NCBI GenBank assembly: GCA_039197885.1
Contig: JBCCTY010000060.1
Location: 1-16,896, forward strand
DNA length: 16,896 nucleotides
Origin: JBCBSZ01 sp039197885
GTDB lineage: Bacteria > Actinomycetota > Acidimicrobiia > Acidimicrobiales > Poriferisodalaceae
Direction of reading: 5' to 3'
Below the pieces are notes generated by a model, which ran no database searches, was not told the DNA's origin, and saw only the letters and a program-made list of their open reading frames with translations. How positions within the stretch are numbered: position 1 is the stretch's first letter; each line of letters opens with the position of its first letter. Shown here piece after piece: positions 1-6,946 of this stretch. A program made the translations under genes and the position numbers.

Positions 1-1
1 C

Positions 2-583
2 GGTGAGGACTTCCACTTCGGTCGCGACCGCGCCGGTTCGACGACGATGCTGCGCGAGCTCGGCGAGGCGCACGGCTTCGACGTGCACGGCATGGCCCTC
101 GTGCAACAGCAGGGACACGGAGAGACGATCTCGTCGACGGCCATCCGAGCGGCACTCGACGCCGGCGATCCGGCCGACGCCCGTCGGATGCTCGGGCGCC
201 ACTTCGAGGTCCGCGGGGTGGTGACCGCAGGAGACCGTCGCGGCCGCACGATCGGCTTCCCGACCGCCAACGTGCCGACCGGTCCCGAGATGCAGCTGCC
301 CGCCGACGGGGTCTACGCGTGCTGGTACCACCGTCCCGACGGCACTCGGCTCCCGGCCGCGGTGAACGTGGGGAAGCGGCCGACGTTCTACGACGACGCC
401 GAGCAGTCGCTCGTCGAGGCGCACCTCATCGGCTTCCGCGGCGACGTCTACGACGAGACGGCCCGGGTGCAGTTCGTCGAGCGCATCCGCGGGGAGCAGC
501 GCTTCGACGGCATCGACGGCCTCAAGGCCCAGTTGGCGCTCGATGTCGAGCGGTCGCTGGAGCTGCTCGAGACGGCCGACTAG
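2..583 (+). CDS. ribF: Bifunctional riboflavin kinase / FAD synthetase RibF (3' part)
   Basis: This enzyme phosphorylates riboflavin to FMN and then adenylylates FMN to FAD in the cytoplasm. The first part is cut off by the left edge; 193 codons remain, read in frame from base 2. The visible sequence begins in the adenylyltransferase domain with GEDFHFGRDRAG and its SSTAIR motif near residue 48. The riboflavin kinase domain follows, with RGVVTAGDRRGRTIGFPTAN (the PTAN motif binds Mg-ATP) and SLVEAHLIGF, whose Glu matches the family's catalytic base. The gene ends 26 bases before the next start, so the two are probably co-transcribed. Its position upstream of rpsO and pnp matches mycobacterial gene order. 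Nothing is missing in the visible part, and the identification is secure. Confidence 0.95.
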   Translation, partial: GEDFHFGRDRAGSTTMLRELGEAHGFDVHGMALVQQQGHGETISSTAIRAALDAGDPADARRMLGRHFEVRGVVTAGDRRGRTIGFPTANVPTGPEMQLPADGVYACWYHRPDGTRLPAAVNVGKRPTFYDDAEQSLVEAHLIGFRGDVYDETARVQFVERIRGEQRFDGIDGLKAQLALDVERSLELLETAD

Positions 584-598
584 GCGGTCGTCGGCGGC

Positions 599-604
599 AG
601 GAGG
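599..604 (+). promoter_or_regulatory. Strong Shine-Dalgarno that fixes the GTG start at 610
   Basis: AGGAGG lies five bases before the GTG at 610. The open frame extends far upstream into ribF, so this site decides the start: translation from 610 removes the part that overlaps ribF out of frame. Confidence 0.8.
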
Positions 605-609
605 CGCTG

Positions 610-1347
610 GTGTTCGGTCGGTCGAGGGTTCGTGGCGAGCCCACCTCGAGCAACGGTGCCTCGTCGCTCCACCTCCGCTGGATCGTCGATGGCCCGGTCG
701 AGGCCGTCCGCACGGTCCTCGAGGTGGTCGACGCGCCCTCGGTGGACCGGCTCTACTTCTGGGCGTTGCAGGCATCGTTCTCCGATCGTGGACGGCGGCT
801 GGGCGGCGCCCACCTCGGGCTCCAGCACCATCCGGCCCATCCCGGACGGCGCGCCGTGAACTTCGGCGGCTACGCCGCCGCCGGAGGCGAGCTGCGGGGC
901 ACGACGTCCCCCCTCCCGTCGGCGCGGGACAACCCGAACACCCGCGACCTGGCCTGGGAGGCGGGGCGGCGGTACCGGCTCGCGATCGAGCCGACAGACG
1001 AGGCCGGCGCCTGGTCGGGCTCGGTCACCGACATCGAAGCGGAGCGGACCACCGTGGTGCGTCGACTCCTGCCCGGGGGCGTCGAGCTGGTCGACCCGAT
1101 GGTGTGGTCGGAGGTCTTCGCCCGGTGCGAGCACCCCGCTGCGAGCGTGCGCTGGTCGGCGCCGCAGGTGCGCCTCGACGGGACGTGGCACGACGTCGAC
1201 GCCGCGATCGTGAGCTACCAGACCCGGGCCGACGGCGGGTGCGACAACACCGACGCCCGCAACGACGGCGTCGGGATCGTGCAGACCACCGCCGTCGATC
1301 GCGTCACCCGTCCGGGGCAACGACTCCGCTGGCCCCGGCCGGGCTGA
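610..1347 (+). CDS. Conserved-looking protein of unknown function (245 aa)
   Basis: I do not recognise a named family. The GTG start is chosen because AGGAGG sits five bases upstream and the gene then begins just after ribF. The protein has no signal peptide or membrane segment. Ordered, glycine- and aromatic-rich motifs suggest a folded, probably beta-rich domain: LYFWALQASF near residues 48-57, GGAHLGLQHHP and AVNFGGY near 64-88, NPNTRDLAWE near 112, VWSEVFARCEHP near 170, and SYQTRADGGCDNTDAR near 200. Tight coupling to ribF suggests shared transcription, not necessarily shared function. I have the impression that similar proteins occur in other actinobacteria, but I could not test this. 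Coding status is well supported; function is open. A remote link to DUF3472-type beta-sandwich proteins is possible but weak. Confidence 0.82.
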   Translation: MFGRSRVRGEPTSSNGASSLHLRWIVDGPVEAVRTVLEVVDAPSVDRLYFWALQASFSDRGRRLGGAHLGLQHHPAHPGRRAVNFGGYAAAGGELRGTTSPLPSARDNPNTRDLAWEAGRRYRLAIEPTDEAGAWSGSVTDIEAERTTVVRRLLPGGVELVDPMVWSEVFARCEHPAASVRWSAPQVRLDGTWHDVDAAIVSYQTRADGGCDNTDARNDGVGIVQTTAVDRVTRPGQRLRWPRPG

Positions 1348-1357
1348 CCGGCCCGGC
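1338..1357 (+). terminator. Possible stem-loop at the end of the 245-aa gene
   Basis: GCCGGGC (1338-1344) and GCCCGGC (1351-1357) form a perfect 7-bp stem around a six-base loop that contains the TGA stop. There is no T-run after it, so it may only weakly terminate or may protect the 3' end. Confidence 0.3.
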
Positions 1358-1446
1358 GATCCGGCGCCGCCGGGACGGTACGGTTCCGACGCGTCGCACG
1401 AGGCGACGACGAGCGCACTGGGTGGCGCTGCGACGAAGGGGTGGAG

Positions 1447-2220
1447 ATGGCTCGGTTGGACGGCAAGGTCGCAGTGGTGAGCGGCGCGGCCGGCGCCCTG
1501 GGGGTGGCCACCGTGGGTCGGTTGGCAGCGGACGGCGCCGCGATCGTTGCGACCGATCTGGCCGGCTCGCCCGTCGGCGACGCCGTCGCCGCCGCGACCC
1601 GCGCGGGCGGACGGGCCGTCGCGATCGAGGCCGACGTGACGTCCTCGGCCGACTGGGACCGCGCCGTCGCCGAGGCGGTCGACCGGTATGGCGGCCTCGA
1701 CCTGCTGGTCAACAACGCCGGCATCGAGGGTGAGGTGGCGCCGGTGACCGACTACAACGACGCCGTCTTCCGCAAGGTCCTCGAGGTGAACGTCATGGGC
1801 GTCTTCCTCGGCACCCGAGCGGCAGCGCCCCGTCTGGTCGAGCGGGGTGGGGGAGCGGTCGTCAACATCGCCTCGATCGCCGGGCTCACCGGCACGCCCG
1901 GCACCTCGGCCTACACGGCCTCGAAGCACGCCGTCGTCGGCCTGACCAGGGGCAACGCGCTCGAGCTCGGCCCCCAGGGGGTCCGCGTCAACGCCGTGTG
2001 CCCGGCACCGGTCGAGGGTCGGATGATGCGCTCGCTCGAGGCCGGGATGGCGCCCGACGATCCCGAGGCGCTCCGCCGCATGATCGCCGCCAACAACCCG
2101 CTCGGCCGCTACGGCGAGCCCGCCGACGTCGCGGCGCTGGTGGCGTTCCTCGCCAGCGACGACGCGTCCTACCTCAACGGCGCGATCCTGCCGGTCGACG
2201 GGGGCGTCACGGCGCGCTGA
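1447..2220 (+). CDS. Short-chain dehydrogenase/reductase (SDR), classical type
   Basis: This is a probable NAD(P)-dependent oxidoreductase of the classical SDR family; the substrate cannot be told from sequence. The 257 residues are full length. The nucleotide-binding glycine motif is SGAAGALG (residues 12-19), and VATDLAG with Asp37 after the second strand favours NAD(H) over NADP(H). NNAG is at 89-92, Asn115 is in LEVN, and the catalytic Ser143, Tyr156 and Lys160 lie in NIAS and SAYTASK. The usual PG after strand six is PA (NAVCPAPVEG). I prefer ATG 1447 because AAGGGG ends five bases before it; a GTG at 1441 would add two residues but lacks a spaced Shine-Dalgarno. The gene sits between ribF and rpsO, where mycobacteria have no such gene, so it is probably a lineage-specific insertion. 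Confidence 0.93.
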   Translation: MARLDGKVAVVSGAAGALGVATVGRLAADGAAIVATDLAGSPVGDAVAAATRAGGRAVAIEADVTSSADWDRAVAEAVDRYGGLDLLVNNAGIEGEVAPVTDYNDAVFRKVLEVNVMGVFLGTRAAAPRLVERGGGAVVNIASIAGLTGTPGTSAYTASKHAVVGLTRGNALELGPQGVRVNAVCPAPVEGRMMRSLEAGMAPDDPEALRRMIAANNPLGRYGEPADVAALVAFLASDDASYLNGAILPVDGGVTAR

Positions 2221-2236
2221 CCGGCCGGGCCGGTTT
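2220..2236 (+). terminator. Candidate terminator after the SDR gene
   Basis: ACCGGC (2220-2225), loop CGG and GCCGGT (2229-2234) form a perfect 6-bp stem followed by TT. The first stem base is the last base of the SDR stop codon. Short but plausible as an end for the ribF–SDR transcript before the rpsO promoter region. Confidence 0.4.
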
Positions 2237-2402
2237 CGCGCATCGGTCCTGGTAGCCTCGCGTCCATCGGCCGGCGTGGCCGAGGACGGGCGCTTTCTCG
2301 GGCCCGGTGGAAGTCCGCTCTCGACCCGCTCGGGTCTGCGTGTTCGCACCGGTCGCCTGGGGCCACCCCGATGCAGACGCAGACGAAGGACTCCACACCG
2401 AC
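2237..2402 (+). promoter_or_regulatory. Leader and putative promoter region of rpsO
   Basis: This non-coding stretch separates the SDR gene from rpsO. A -10-like TAGCCT lies at 2253-2258 without a convincing -35 box. Downstream are several possible hairpins: CGGGC/GCCCG (2287-2291 with 2302-2306), GACCC/GGGTC with loop GCTC (2323-2336), and GGTCGCC/GGCCACC with one internal mismatch (2351-2367). AGTCC at 2312-2316 could also pair with GGACT at 2388-2392, which covers part of the probable Shine-Dalgarno AAGGA (2386-2390). S15 represses its own mRNA through structured leaders in several phyla, so an autoregulatory element is a fair guess, not shown. Confidence 0.35.
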
Positions 2403-2678
2403 ATGCCCATCTCGACCGAGGCGATCGACGCCGAGGCCATCATCGCAGAGCACCGCCAGCACGACGCCGACACGGGGTCGCCCGAGGTGCAGATCGCTCT
2501 GCTGACCGCTCGGATCTCCCATCTGACCGAGCACCTCAAGACCCACCACAAGGACCATCACAGCCGGGCCGGGCTGCTCAAGCTCGTGGGCCGGCGCCGC
2601 AAGCTCCTCCGGTACCTCCAGGACAACGACGTGGAGCGCTACCGGGCCATCATCGCCAAGCTCGGGCTCCGGCGGTAA
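2403..2678 (+). CDS. rpsO: 30S ribosomal protein S15
   Basis: S15 is a small-subunit protein that binds 16S rRNA early in assembly of the platform. The 91-residue product has the usual family length and the conserved order TGSPEVQIALLTARISHL, HKDHHSRAGLL, and GRRRKLLRYLQDND, ending in a basic tail. The ATG at 2403 is chosen because it gives a normal-length S15; AAGGA at 2386-2390 is a somewhat distant Shine-Dalgarno (12 bases). An open frame continues about 30 codons upstream, but that part has no S15 similarity and lies in the leader. The following gene is pnp, as in most bacteria. Confidence 0.97.
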   Translation: MPISTEAIDAEAIIAEHRQHDADTGSPEVQIALLTARISHLTEHLKTHHKDHHSRAGLLKLVGRRRKLLRYLQDNDVERYRAIIAKLGLRR

Positions 2679-2691
2679 CCAGCACACAGAT

Positions 2692-2719
2692 CGTCGGGCG
2701 GCCTCCGGGCCGCCCGATG
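2692..2719 (+). promoter_or_regulatory. Strong stem-loop between rpsO and pnp
   Basis: TCGGGCGGCC (2694-2703) and GGCCGCCCGA (2708-2717) form a perfect 10-bp stem. A G·U and a C-G pair extend it to 12 bp. The loop TCCG closed by C-G is a UNCG-type tetraloop, which is unusually stable in RNA. It starts 13 bases after the rpsO stop and has no T-run, so it could be an attenuator, a 3'-end protector or a ribonuclease processing site between the two messages. Confidence 0.6.
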
Positions 2720-2845
2720 TCGCGTCCGGTCCGACCGTGGCCGGCGCACCACCCGGGAACGGAGGGTCCGGACCCGGAGAGGTGGAGCGGGGGAAACGGC
2801 AGGTCGAAGGTCGATCAGCCACCCCGGACCACTTCCGACGCAGAC

Positions 2846-2866
2846 GTCGGCGCAGGGTGCGCCGAC
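2846..2866 (+). promoter_or_regulatory. Stem-loop abutting the pnp Shine-Dalgarno
   Basis: GTCGGCGCA (2846-2854) and TGCGCCGAC (2858-2866) form a perfect 9-bp stem with a GGG loop. It ends on the base before AGGAGG (2867-2872), the pnp ribosome site. In E. coli the pnp leader is a double-stranded RNase III target used for autoregulation; this hairpin is in a comparable place, but the mechanism here is inferred. Confidence 0.55.
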
Positions 2867-2884
2867 AGGAGGAACACGACAAAC

Positions 2885-5287
2885 ATGGCCGAGGCCATCA
2901 ACGTGTCGGCGCCGGTTGCCGGCACCGACAAGACGATCTCCATGGAGGCCGGCAAGCTCGCCGGTCAGGCCGACGGAGCCGTCGTCGTCCGCATGGGCGA
3001 CACCCAGGTGCTCGTCACCGCCACCTCAGGTCGGGCCCGTGACGGCGCCGACTTCTTCCCGCTCACCGTCGACATCGAGGAGCGGATGTACGCCGCCGGG
3101 CGCATTCCCGGCTCCTTCTTCCGCCGCGAGGGACGGGCGTCCGAGGACGCCATCCTGACCTGTCGGCTGATCGACCGCCCGCTGCGCCCGGCCTTCCCGG
3201 ACGGGTTCCGCAACGAGTGCCACATCGTCGGCACGATCCTGGGCATCGACGGCGCCAACCCCTACGACGTGGTCGCGCTCAACGGCGCCTCGGCCGCGCT
3301 GACCATCTCGGGCATCCCGTTCGAGGGCCCGATCGGCGCCGTGCGCCTGGCCTACTCCACCGATGGTGAGTGGATCCCCCACCCGACCTACGACGAGAGC
3401 GACGCCGGCACCTTCGAGATGGTCGTCGCCGGTCGCCTGCTCGACGACGGCGACGTCGCCGTGATGATGGTCGAGGCCGGTGGCACCGAGCAGAGCTTCG
3501 CCTACTACGCCGATGGCGCCCCGAAGGTCGACGAGGCCGTCCTCGCCGCCGGGCTCGACGCCGCGAAGCCCCACATCTCCGACCTCGTGAAGCTGCAGCG
3601 CCAGCTCGCCGTCGCCCATGGCGTCGCCGATCCGATCAGCTGGAGCGAGTTCGTCGACTACAGCGACGAGATCATGGCCGCCGTCGAGGAGGTCGGCAGC
3701 GAGAAGATGGCTGCGGCGATGACCATCGCCAACAAGGCCGAGCGGGGTGACGCCGAGTCCGAGGCCGCCGCGCACATCGTCGAGCAGCTCGCCGGGCGGT
3801 TCCCCGACGACGAGAAGGAGGTCCGCGCCGCCGGTCGCGCCCTCGCCAAGAAGATCGTGCGCAAGCGCATCGTCGACGAGGGTGTCCGCATCGACGGCCG
3901 CGGTCCGGCCGACCTGCGCCCGCTGTCGTCGGAGGTCGGTCTGCTGCCGACCGCGCACGGCTCCGGCCTGTTCCAGCGGGGCGAGACCCAGGCGCTCAAC
4001 GTGACGACCCTCGCCATGCTGCGCATGGAGCAGATCGTCGACACGCTCAACCCGAGCGACCGCAAGCGCTACATGCACCACTACAACATGCCGCCCTACT
4101 CGACCGGCGAGGCCGGCTTCATGCGGGGCCCGAAGCGTCGCGAGATCGGCCACGGTGCGCTCGCCGAGAAGGCGCTGCTGCCGGTGATCCCCTCCAAGGA
4201 GGACTTCCCCTACACGCTCCGCCTGGTGTCCGACGTGCTGTCGTCGAACGGGTCGACGTCGATGGCGTCGGTCTGCGCCTCGTCGCTGTCGCTGATGGAC
4301 GCCGGCGTGCCGATCGTGGCGCCGGTCGCCGGCATCGCGATGGGCCTGGTGTTCGCCGAGGGCAAGTACACCCCGCTGACCGACATCCTCGGCGCCGAGG
4401 ACGCGTTCGGTGACATGGACTTCAAGGTTGCCGGCACCGCTGATGCCGTGACCGCCCTGCAGCTCGACACCAAGATCGACGGCATCCCCGCCGACGTCCT
4501 GGCCCAGGCCCTCAACCAGGCCAAGGACGCCCGCATGCAGATCCTCGACGTCATGACCGGTGCCCTCGACGGGCCCCGCGAAGACGTCGCTGCCTCCGCG
4601 CCGAAGATCGTCTCGTTCGAGATCCCGCTCGAGAAGATCGGTGAGGTCATCGGCCCGCGCGGCAAGGTGATCAACACCATCCAGGAGGAGACCGGGGCCG
4701 ACATCACCGTCGACGACGACGGCATGGTCGGCACGGTGGCCATCGGCGGCGTCGACCGCGACGCCGTCGAGGAGGCTCGTCGTCAGATCGAGCTGATCGT
4801 GAACCCGCCGACCCCCGAGGTCGGCAAGGAGTACACCGGCCCGGTCGTGAACATCACCAAGTTCGGTGCGTTCGTGAACCTCATGCCCGGCACCGACGGC
4901 CTGCTCCACATCTCCAAGCTCGGTGGCGGCAAGCGCATCGACAAGGTCGAGGACGTCGTCTCCCTCGGTGACCTGGTCACCGTGCGGGTGGACGACATCG
5001 ACCCCAACGGCAAGCTCGCCCTGACCCCGGTCCAGCTCCCGGGTGGTCCGGTGGCCGACACCGGCTCGTCCGACGAGGGCGGGGGCGGTCGCTCCCGCGG
5101 TGGCGACACCGGGTCGTCCGACAACGGCGACGGTGGCGGCGCCGCACGCAAGACCGTGTCGTTCGACGATGCCTTCGATCAGGAGATGGAGGCCGAGCAC
5201 GGCGATCTCGGTCCCGCCAAGCCGAGTGGCGGTGGTGGCGGTGGCGGTCGTGGCGGCCGTCGTCGTCGTCGTCGCAGCAACGATTGA
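2885..5287 (+). CDS. pnp: Polynucleotide phosphorylase (PNPase)
   Basis: PNPase degrades RNA 3' to 5' using phosphate and can add tails in reverse; it works as a trimer in the cytoplasm. The 800-residue protein has the first RNase PH domain (about 10-150, with FFPLTVDIEERMYAAGRIPG), a helical linker (about 240-325), and the second catalytic RNase PH domain (about 333-555). Asp506, Asp512 and Lys514 in AEDAFGDMDFKVAG match the E. coli D486/D492/K494 site. A KH domain has GPRG at 590-593, and an S1 domain spans about 647-716. ATG 2885 follows AGGAGG at 2867-2872 (12-base gap). The frame is open farther upstream, but that stretch overlaps rpsO and has no PNPase similarity. The C-terminal 80 residues are an odd low-complexity tail ending in Gly-rich and poly-Arg sequence. 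The stop overlaps the next start. Confidence 0.97.
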   Translation: MAEAINVSAPVAGTDKTISMEAGKLAGQADGAVVVRMGDTQVLVTATSGRARDGADFFPLTVDIEERMYAAGRIPGSFFRREGRASEDAILTCRLIDRPLRPAFPDGFRNECHIVGTILGIDGANPYDVVALNGASAALTISGIPFEGPIGAVRLAYSTDGEWIPHPTYDESDAGTFEMVVAGRLLDDGDVAVMMVEAGGTEQSFAYYADGAPKVDEAVLAAGLDAAKPHISDLVKLQRQLAVAHGVADPISWSEFVDYSDEIMAAVEEVGSEKMAAAMTIANKAERGDAESEAAAHIVEQLAGRFPDDEKEVRAAGRALAKKIVRKRIVDEGVRIDGRGPADLRPLSSEVGLLPTAHGSGLFQRGETQALNVTTLAMLRMEQIVDTLNPSDRKRYMHHYNMPPYSTGEAGFMRGPKRREIGHGALAEKALLPVIPSKEDFPYTLRLVSDVLSSNGSTSMASVCASSLSLMDAGVPIVAPVAGIAMGLVFAEGKYTPLTDILGAEDAFGDMDFKVAGTADAVTALQLDTKIDGIPADVLAQALNQAKDARMQILDVMTGALDGPREDVAASAPKIVSFEIPLEKIGEVIGPRGKVINTIQEETGADITVDDDGMVGTVAIGGVDRDAVEEARRQIELIVNPPTPEVGKEYTGPVVNITKFGAFVNLMPGTDGLLHISKLGGGKRIDKVEDVVSLGDLVTVRVDDIDPNGKLALTPVQLPGGPVADTGSSDEGGGGRSRGGDTGSSDNGDGGGAARKTVSFDDAFDQEMEAEHGDLGPAKPSGGGGGGGRGGRRRRRRSND

Positions 5288-6507
5288 CGTCGATCCGCAT
5301 CGACCGGGTCGGTGACGGGCCACTCGTCCTCACCGATCCGGTCCTCGGCGCCCGCTCCGTCGCCCTCGGCGTCTGGGTGGGCGTCGGCTCGCGTGACGAG
5401 CCGACCGAGCGGGCCGGGGTCTGCCACTTCCTCGAGCACCTGCTCTTCAAGGGCACGCCGCGGCGCAGCGCGCTCGACCTGGCCCGGTCGGTGGAGCGGG
5501 CGGGCGGCGAGCTGGACGCGTTCACGTCCCGGGAGCACACCGTGCTCCACGGGCGCTTCCCGGCCCGCCACACCGAGCTCGCCGTCGACCTGCTCGGGGA
5601 GGTCCTGAGCGAGCCGGCGTTCCGGTCAGCGGACGTCGACCTCGAGCGCGAGGTCATCCTCGATGAGCTGGCGGCGGCGCACGACGTGCCCGAGGACGAC
5701 GCCTACGTCCTGCTCTACGAGACCCTGTTCCCCGATCACGGTCTCGGGCGCGACTCCCTCGGCACCGCCGAGTCGATCGAACGGGTCGGGCGCGACGACA
5801 TCGCGTCGTTCTTCGCCGACGAGTTCCGGGCCGACCGCATGGTGGTCGTCGGTGCCGGCGCGGTCGACCACGACGAGCTCGTCGAGCGGCTCGACTCGGT
5901 GCTCCGGGTCGGTCCGGCGAACGGCGAGCTCCACCGGACGGCGCCGACGCCACGGACCGGTGCGATCGTCGAGCGCCGTCGTGACTGCGAGCAGGGTCAC
6001 CTCCTCCTGGCCTGGCCGTCACCGCCGGCCGGCGACGACCGTCGCCACGCGCTCGCCGTGCTCACCCAGGTGTTGGGCGGGGGAGCGGCGAGCCGCCTCT
6101 TCCAGCGGGTCCGGGAGGACCGGGGCTGGGCTTACTCCGTCTACGCGACGACGGCGGCCTTCTCCGACGCCGGCGTGTTGATCGTCGGGGCGGCGACCGC
6201 GCCGGGTCGGCTCGACGGCGTGGCCGAGATCACCGCAGCCGAGATCGACGACCTGCGTCGTCACGGCCCCGACGCCGACGAGCTCGCCACGGCCATCGGC
6301 TACCTCGCCGGGTCCGCGGAGCTCGCCGCCGAGGACCCGGCCGCCCGCATGTACGGCCATGGGATGTCGATGCTGGAGCGATTTGTCCCGATGGACGTCG
6401 ACGCCGATGTCGCCGCGCTCCAGGCCGTGACCGCCGCCGACGTCGCCGAGCTCGCCGACGAGCTCTTCGCCACCGACCCGACCCGGGTGGCGGTGCGGCC
6501 GTCCTGA
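5284..6507 (+). CDS. M16 family zinc metallopeptidase (PepR/mitochondrial processing peptidase-like)
   Basis: This is a probable zinc-dependent endopeptidase of the M16 (pitrilysin) family, cytoplasmic as no signal peptide is visible. The inverted zinc motif HFLEH is at residues 48-52, and the third ligand Glu128 lies exactly 76 residues after His52 in EREVILDE, so the active site is intact. The second, non-catalytic half carries GGGAASRLFQRVREDRGWAY around 265-285, also typical. Length (407) fits single-chain bacterial members. The start is TTG at 5284, whose last bases form the pnp stop (TTGA overlap). No Shine-Dalgarno is visible inside the pnp tail, so translation is probably coupled to pnp. 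In mycobacteria the gene after pnp is likewise an M16 peptidase (pepR). Confidence 0.94.
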   Translation: MTSIRIDRVGDGPLVLTDPVLGARSVALGVWVGVGSRDEPTERAGVCHFLEHLLFKGTPRRSALDLARSVERAGGELDAFTSREHTVLHGRFPARHTELAVDLLGEVLSEPAFRSADVDLEREVILDELAAAHDVPEDDAYVLLYETLFPDHGLGRDSLGTAESIERVGRDDIASFFADEFRADRMVVVGAGAVDHDELVERLDSVLRVGPANGELHRTAPTPRTGAIVERRRDCEQGHLLLAWPSPPAGDDRRHALAVLTQVLGGGAASRLFQRVREDRGWAYSVYATTAAFSDAGVLIVGAATAPGRLDGVAEITAAEIDDLRRHGPDADELATAIGYLAGSAELAAEDPAARMYGHGMSMLERFVPMDVDADVAALQAVTAADVAELADELFATDPTRVAVRPS

Positions 6508-6538
6508 ACGGAGACGGGCGCACGCGATCGTCGACCTG

Positions 6539-6946
6539 ATGCCCCTTCCCCACACCGTCGCCCGGTTCAACCGACGGGTGACGGACCGGTTCGTCCAGCC
6601 CCTCGTGCGACGGCTCCCCGGCTTCGCCGTGGTCCACCACGTCGGTCGCCGGTCCGGCCGTGCGCACCGGACCCCGGTCTACGTCTTCGGCGACGGCATC
6701 GATCTGCTCGTCGTGTTGACCTACGGCACGCGAGCCGACTGGCTCCGCAACGCACTCGCCGGTCCGGCGGGGATCGAACGCTCGGGCTCGATCGCTCCCA
6801 TCGAGCGCATCGAGGTCCTCCGTCGCGACGACGTCCGGCACGCGCTGCCGCCGGTCGTGACGTTCGCGCTCCGCCTGCTGACGATCCGTGACGTCGCCCG
6901 GCTGTCGACGAGCGATCGCGCCGGATCGGTCAGCCGGGTCCCGTGA
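6539..6946 (+). CDS. Nitroreductase-family deazaflavin (F420)-dependent oxidoreductase-like protein
   Basis: The 135-residue protein resembles the small Ddn-like, split-barrel family that binds deazaflavin cofactor F420 in actinobacteria. Supporting motifs are HHVGRRSGRAHRTPVYVF (residues 32-49) and LTYGTRADWLRNALAG (about 60-75), the usual GRRSGR–RTP and YG–DW–RN pattern. The substrate is unknown. The ATG at 6539 is 31 bases after the peptidase stop with no good Shine-Dalgarno, so it may be read as the last gene of the pnp transcript. Its 3' end overlaps the convergent methyltransferase gene by 17 bases. Family assignment is fairly confident; cofactor use is inferred from the family. Confidence 0.82.
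   Translation: MPLPHTVARFNRRVTDRFVQPLVRRLPGFAVVHHVGRRSGRAHRTPVYVFGDGIDLLVVLTYGTRADWLRNALAGPAGIERSGSIAPIERIEVLRRDDVRHALPPVVTFALRLLTIRDVARLSTSDRAGSVSRVP

Noticed and set aside
1441..1446. GTG 1441 as the SDR start
   Set aside because: The Shine-Dalgarno-like AAGGGG would overlap it; ATG 1447 has proper spacing and gives a standard SDR N-terminus.
580..2349. 589-codon − strand frame across the ribF–SDR region
   Set aside because: Spans two convincing + strand genes and their gaps; composition is Arg/Asp-rich with no domains.
2764..2775. Palindrome GGGTCCGGACCC as an operator
   Set aside because: Twelve-base GC palindromes are expected by chance in such GC-rich DNA; no second copy or promoter is nearby.
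2276..2884. N-terminal extension of pnp by about 203 codons
   Set aside because: It covers rpsO in another frame, is Arg/Pro-rich without homology, and PNPase normally starts at the MAEAINVSAPV-like position after AGGAGG.
3026..5323. 765-codon frame on the − strand opposite pnp
   Set aside because: Arg/Gly/Val/Asp-rich shadow of the pnp codons, with no recognisable motif.
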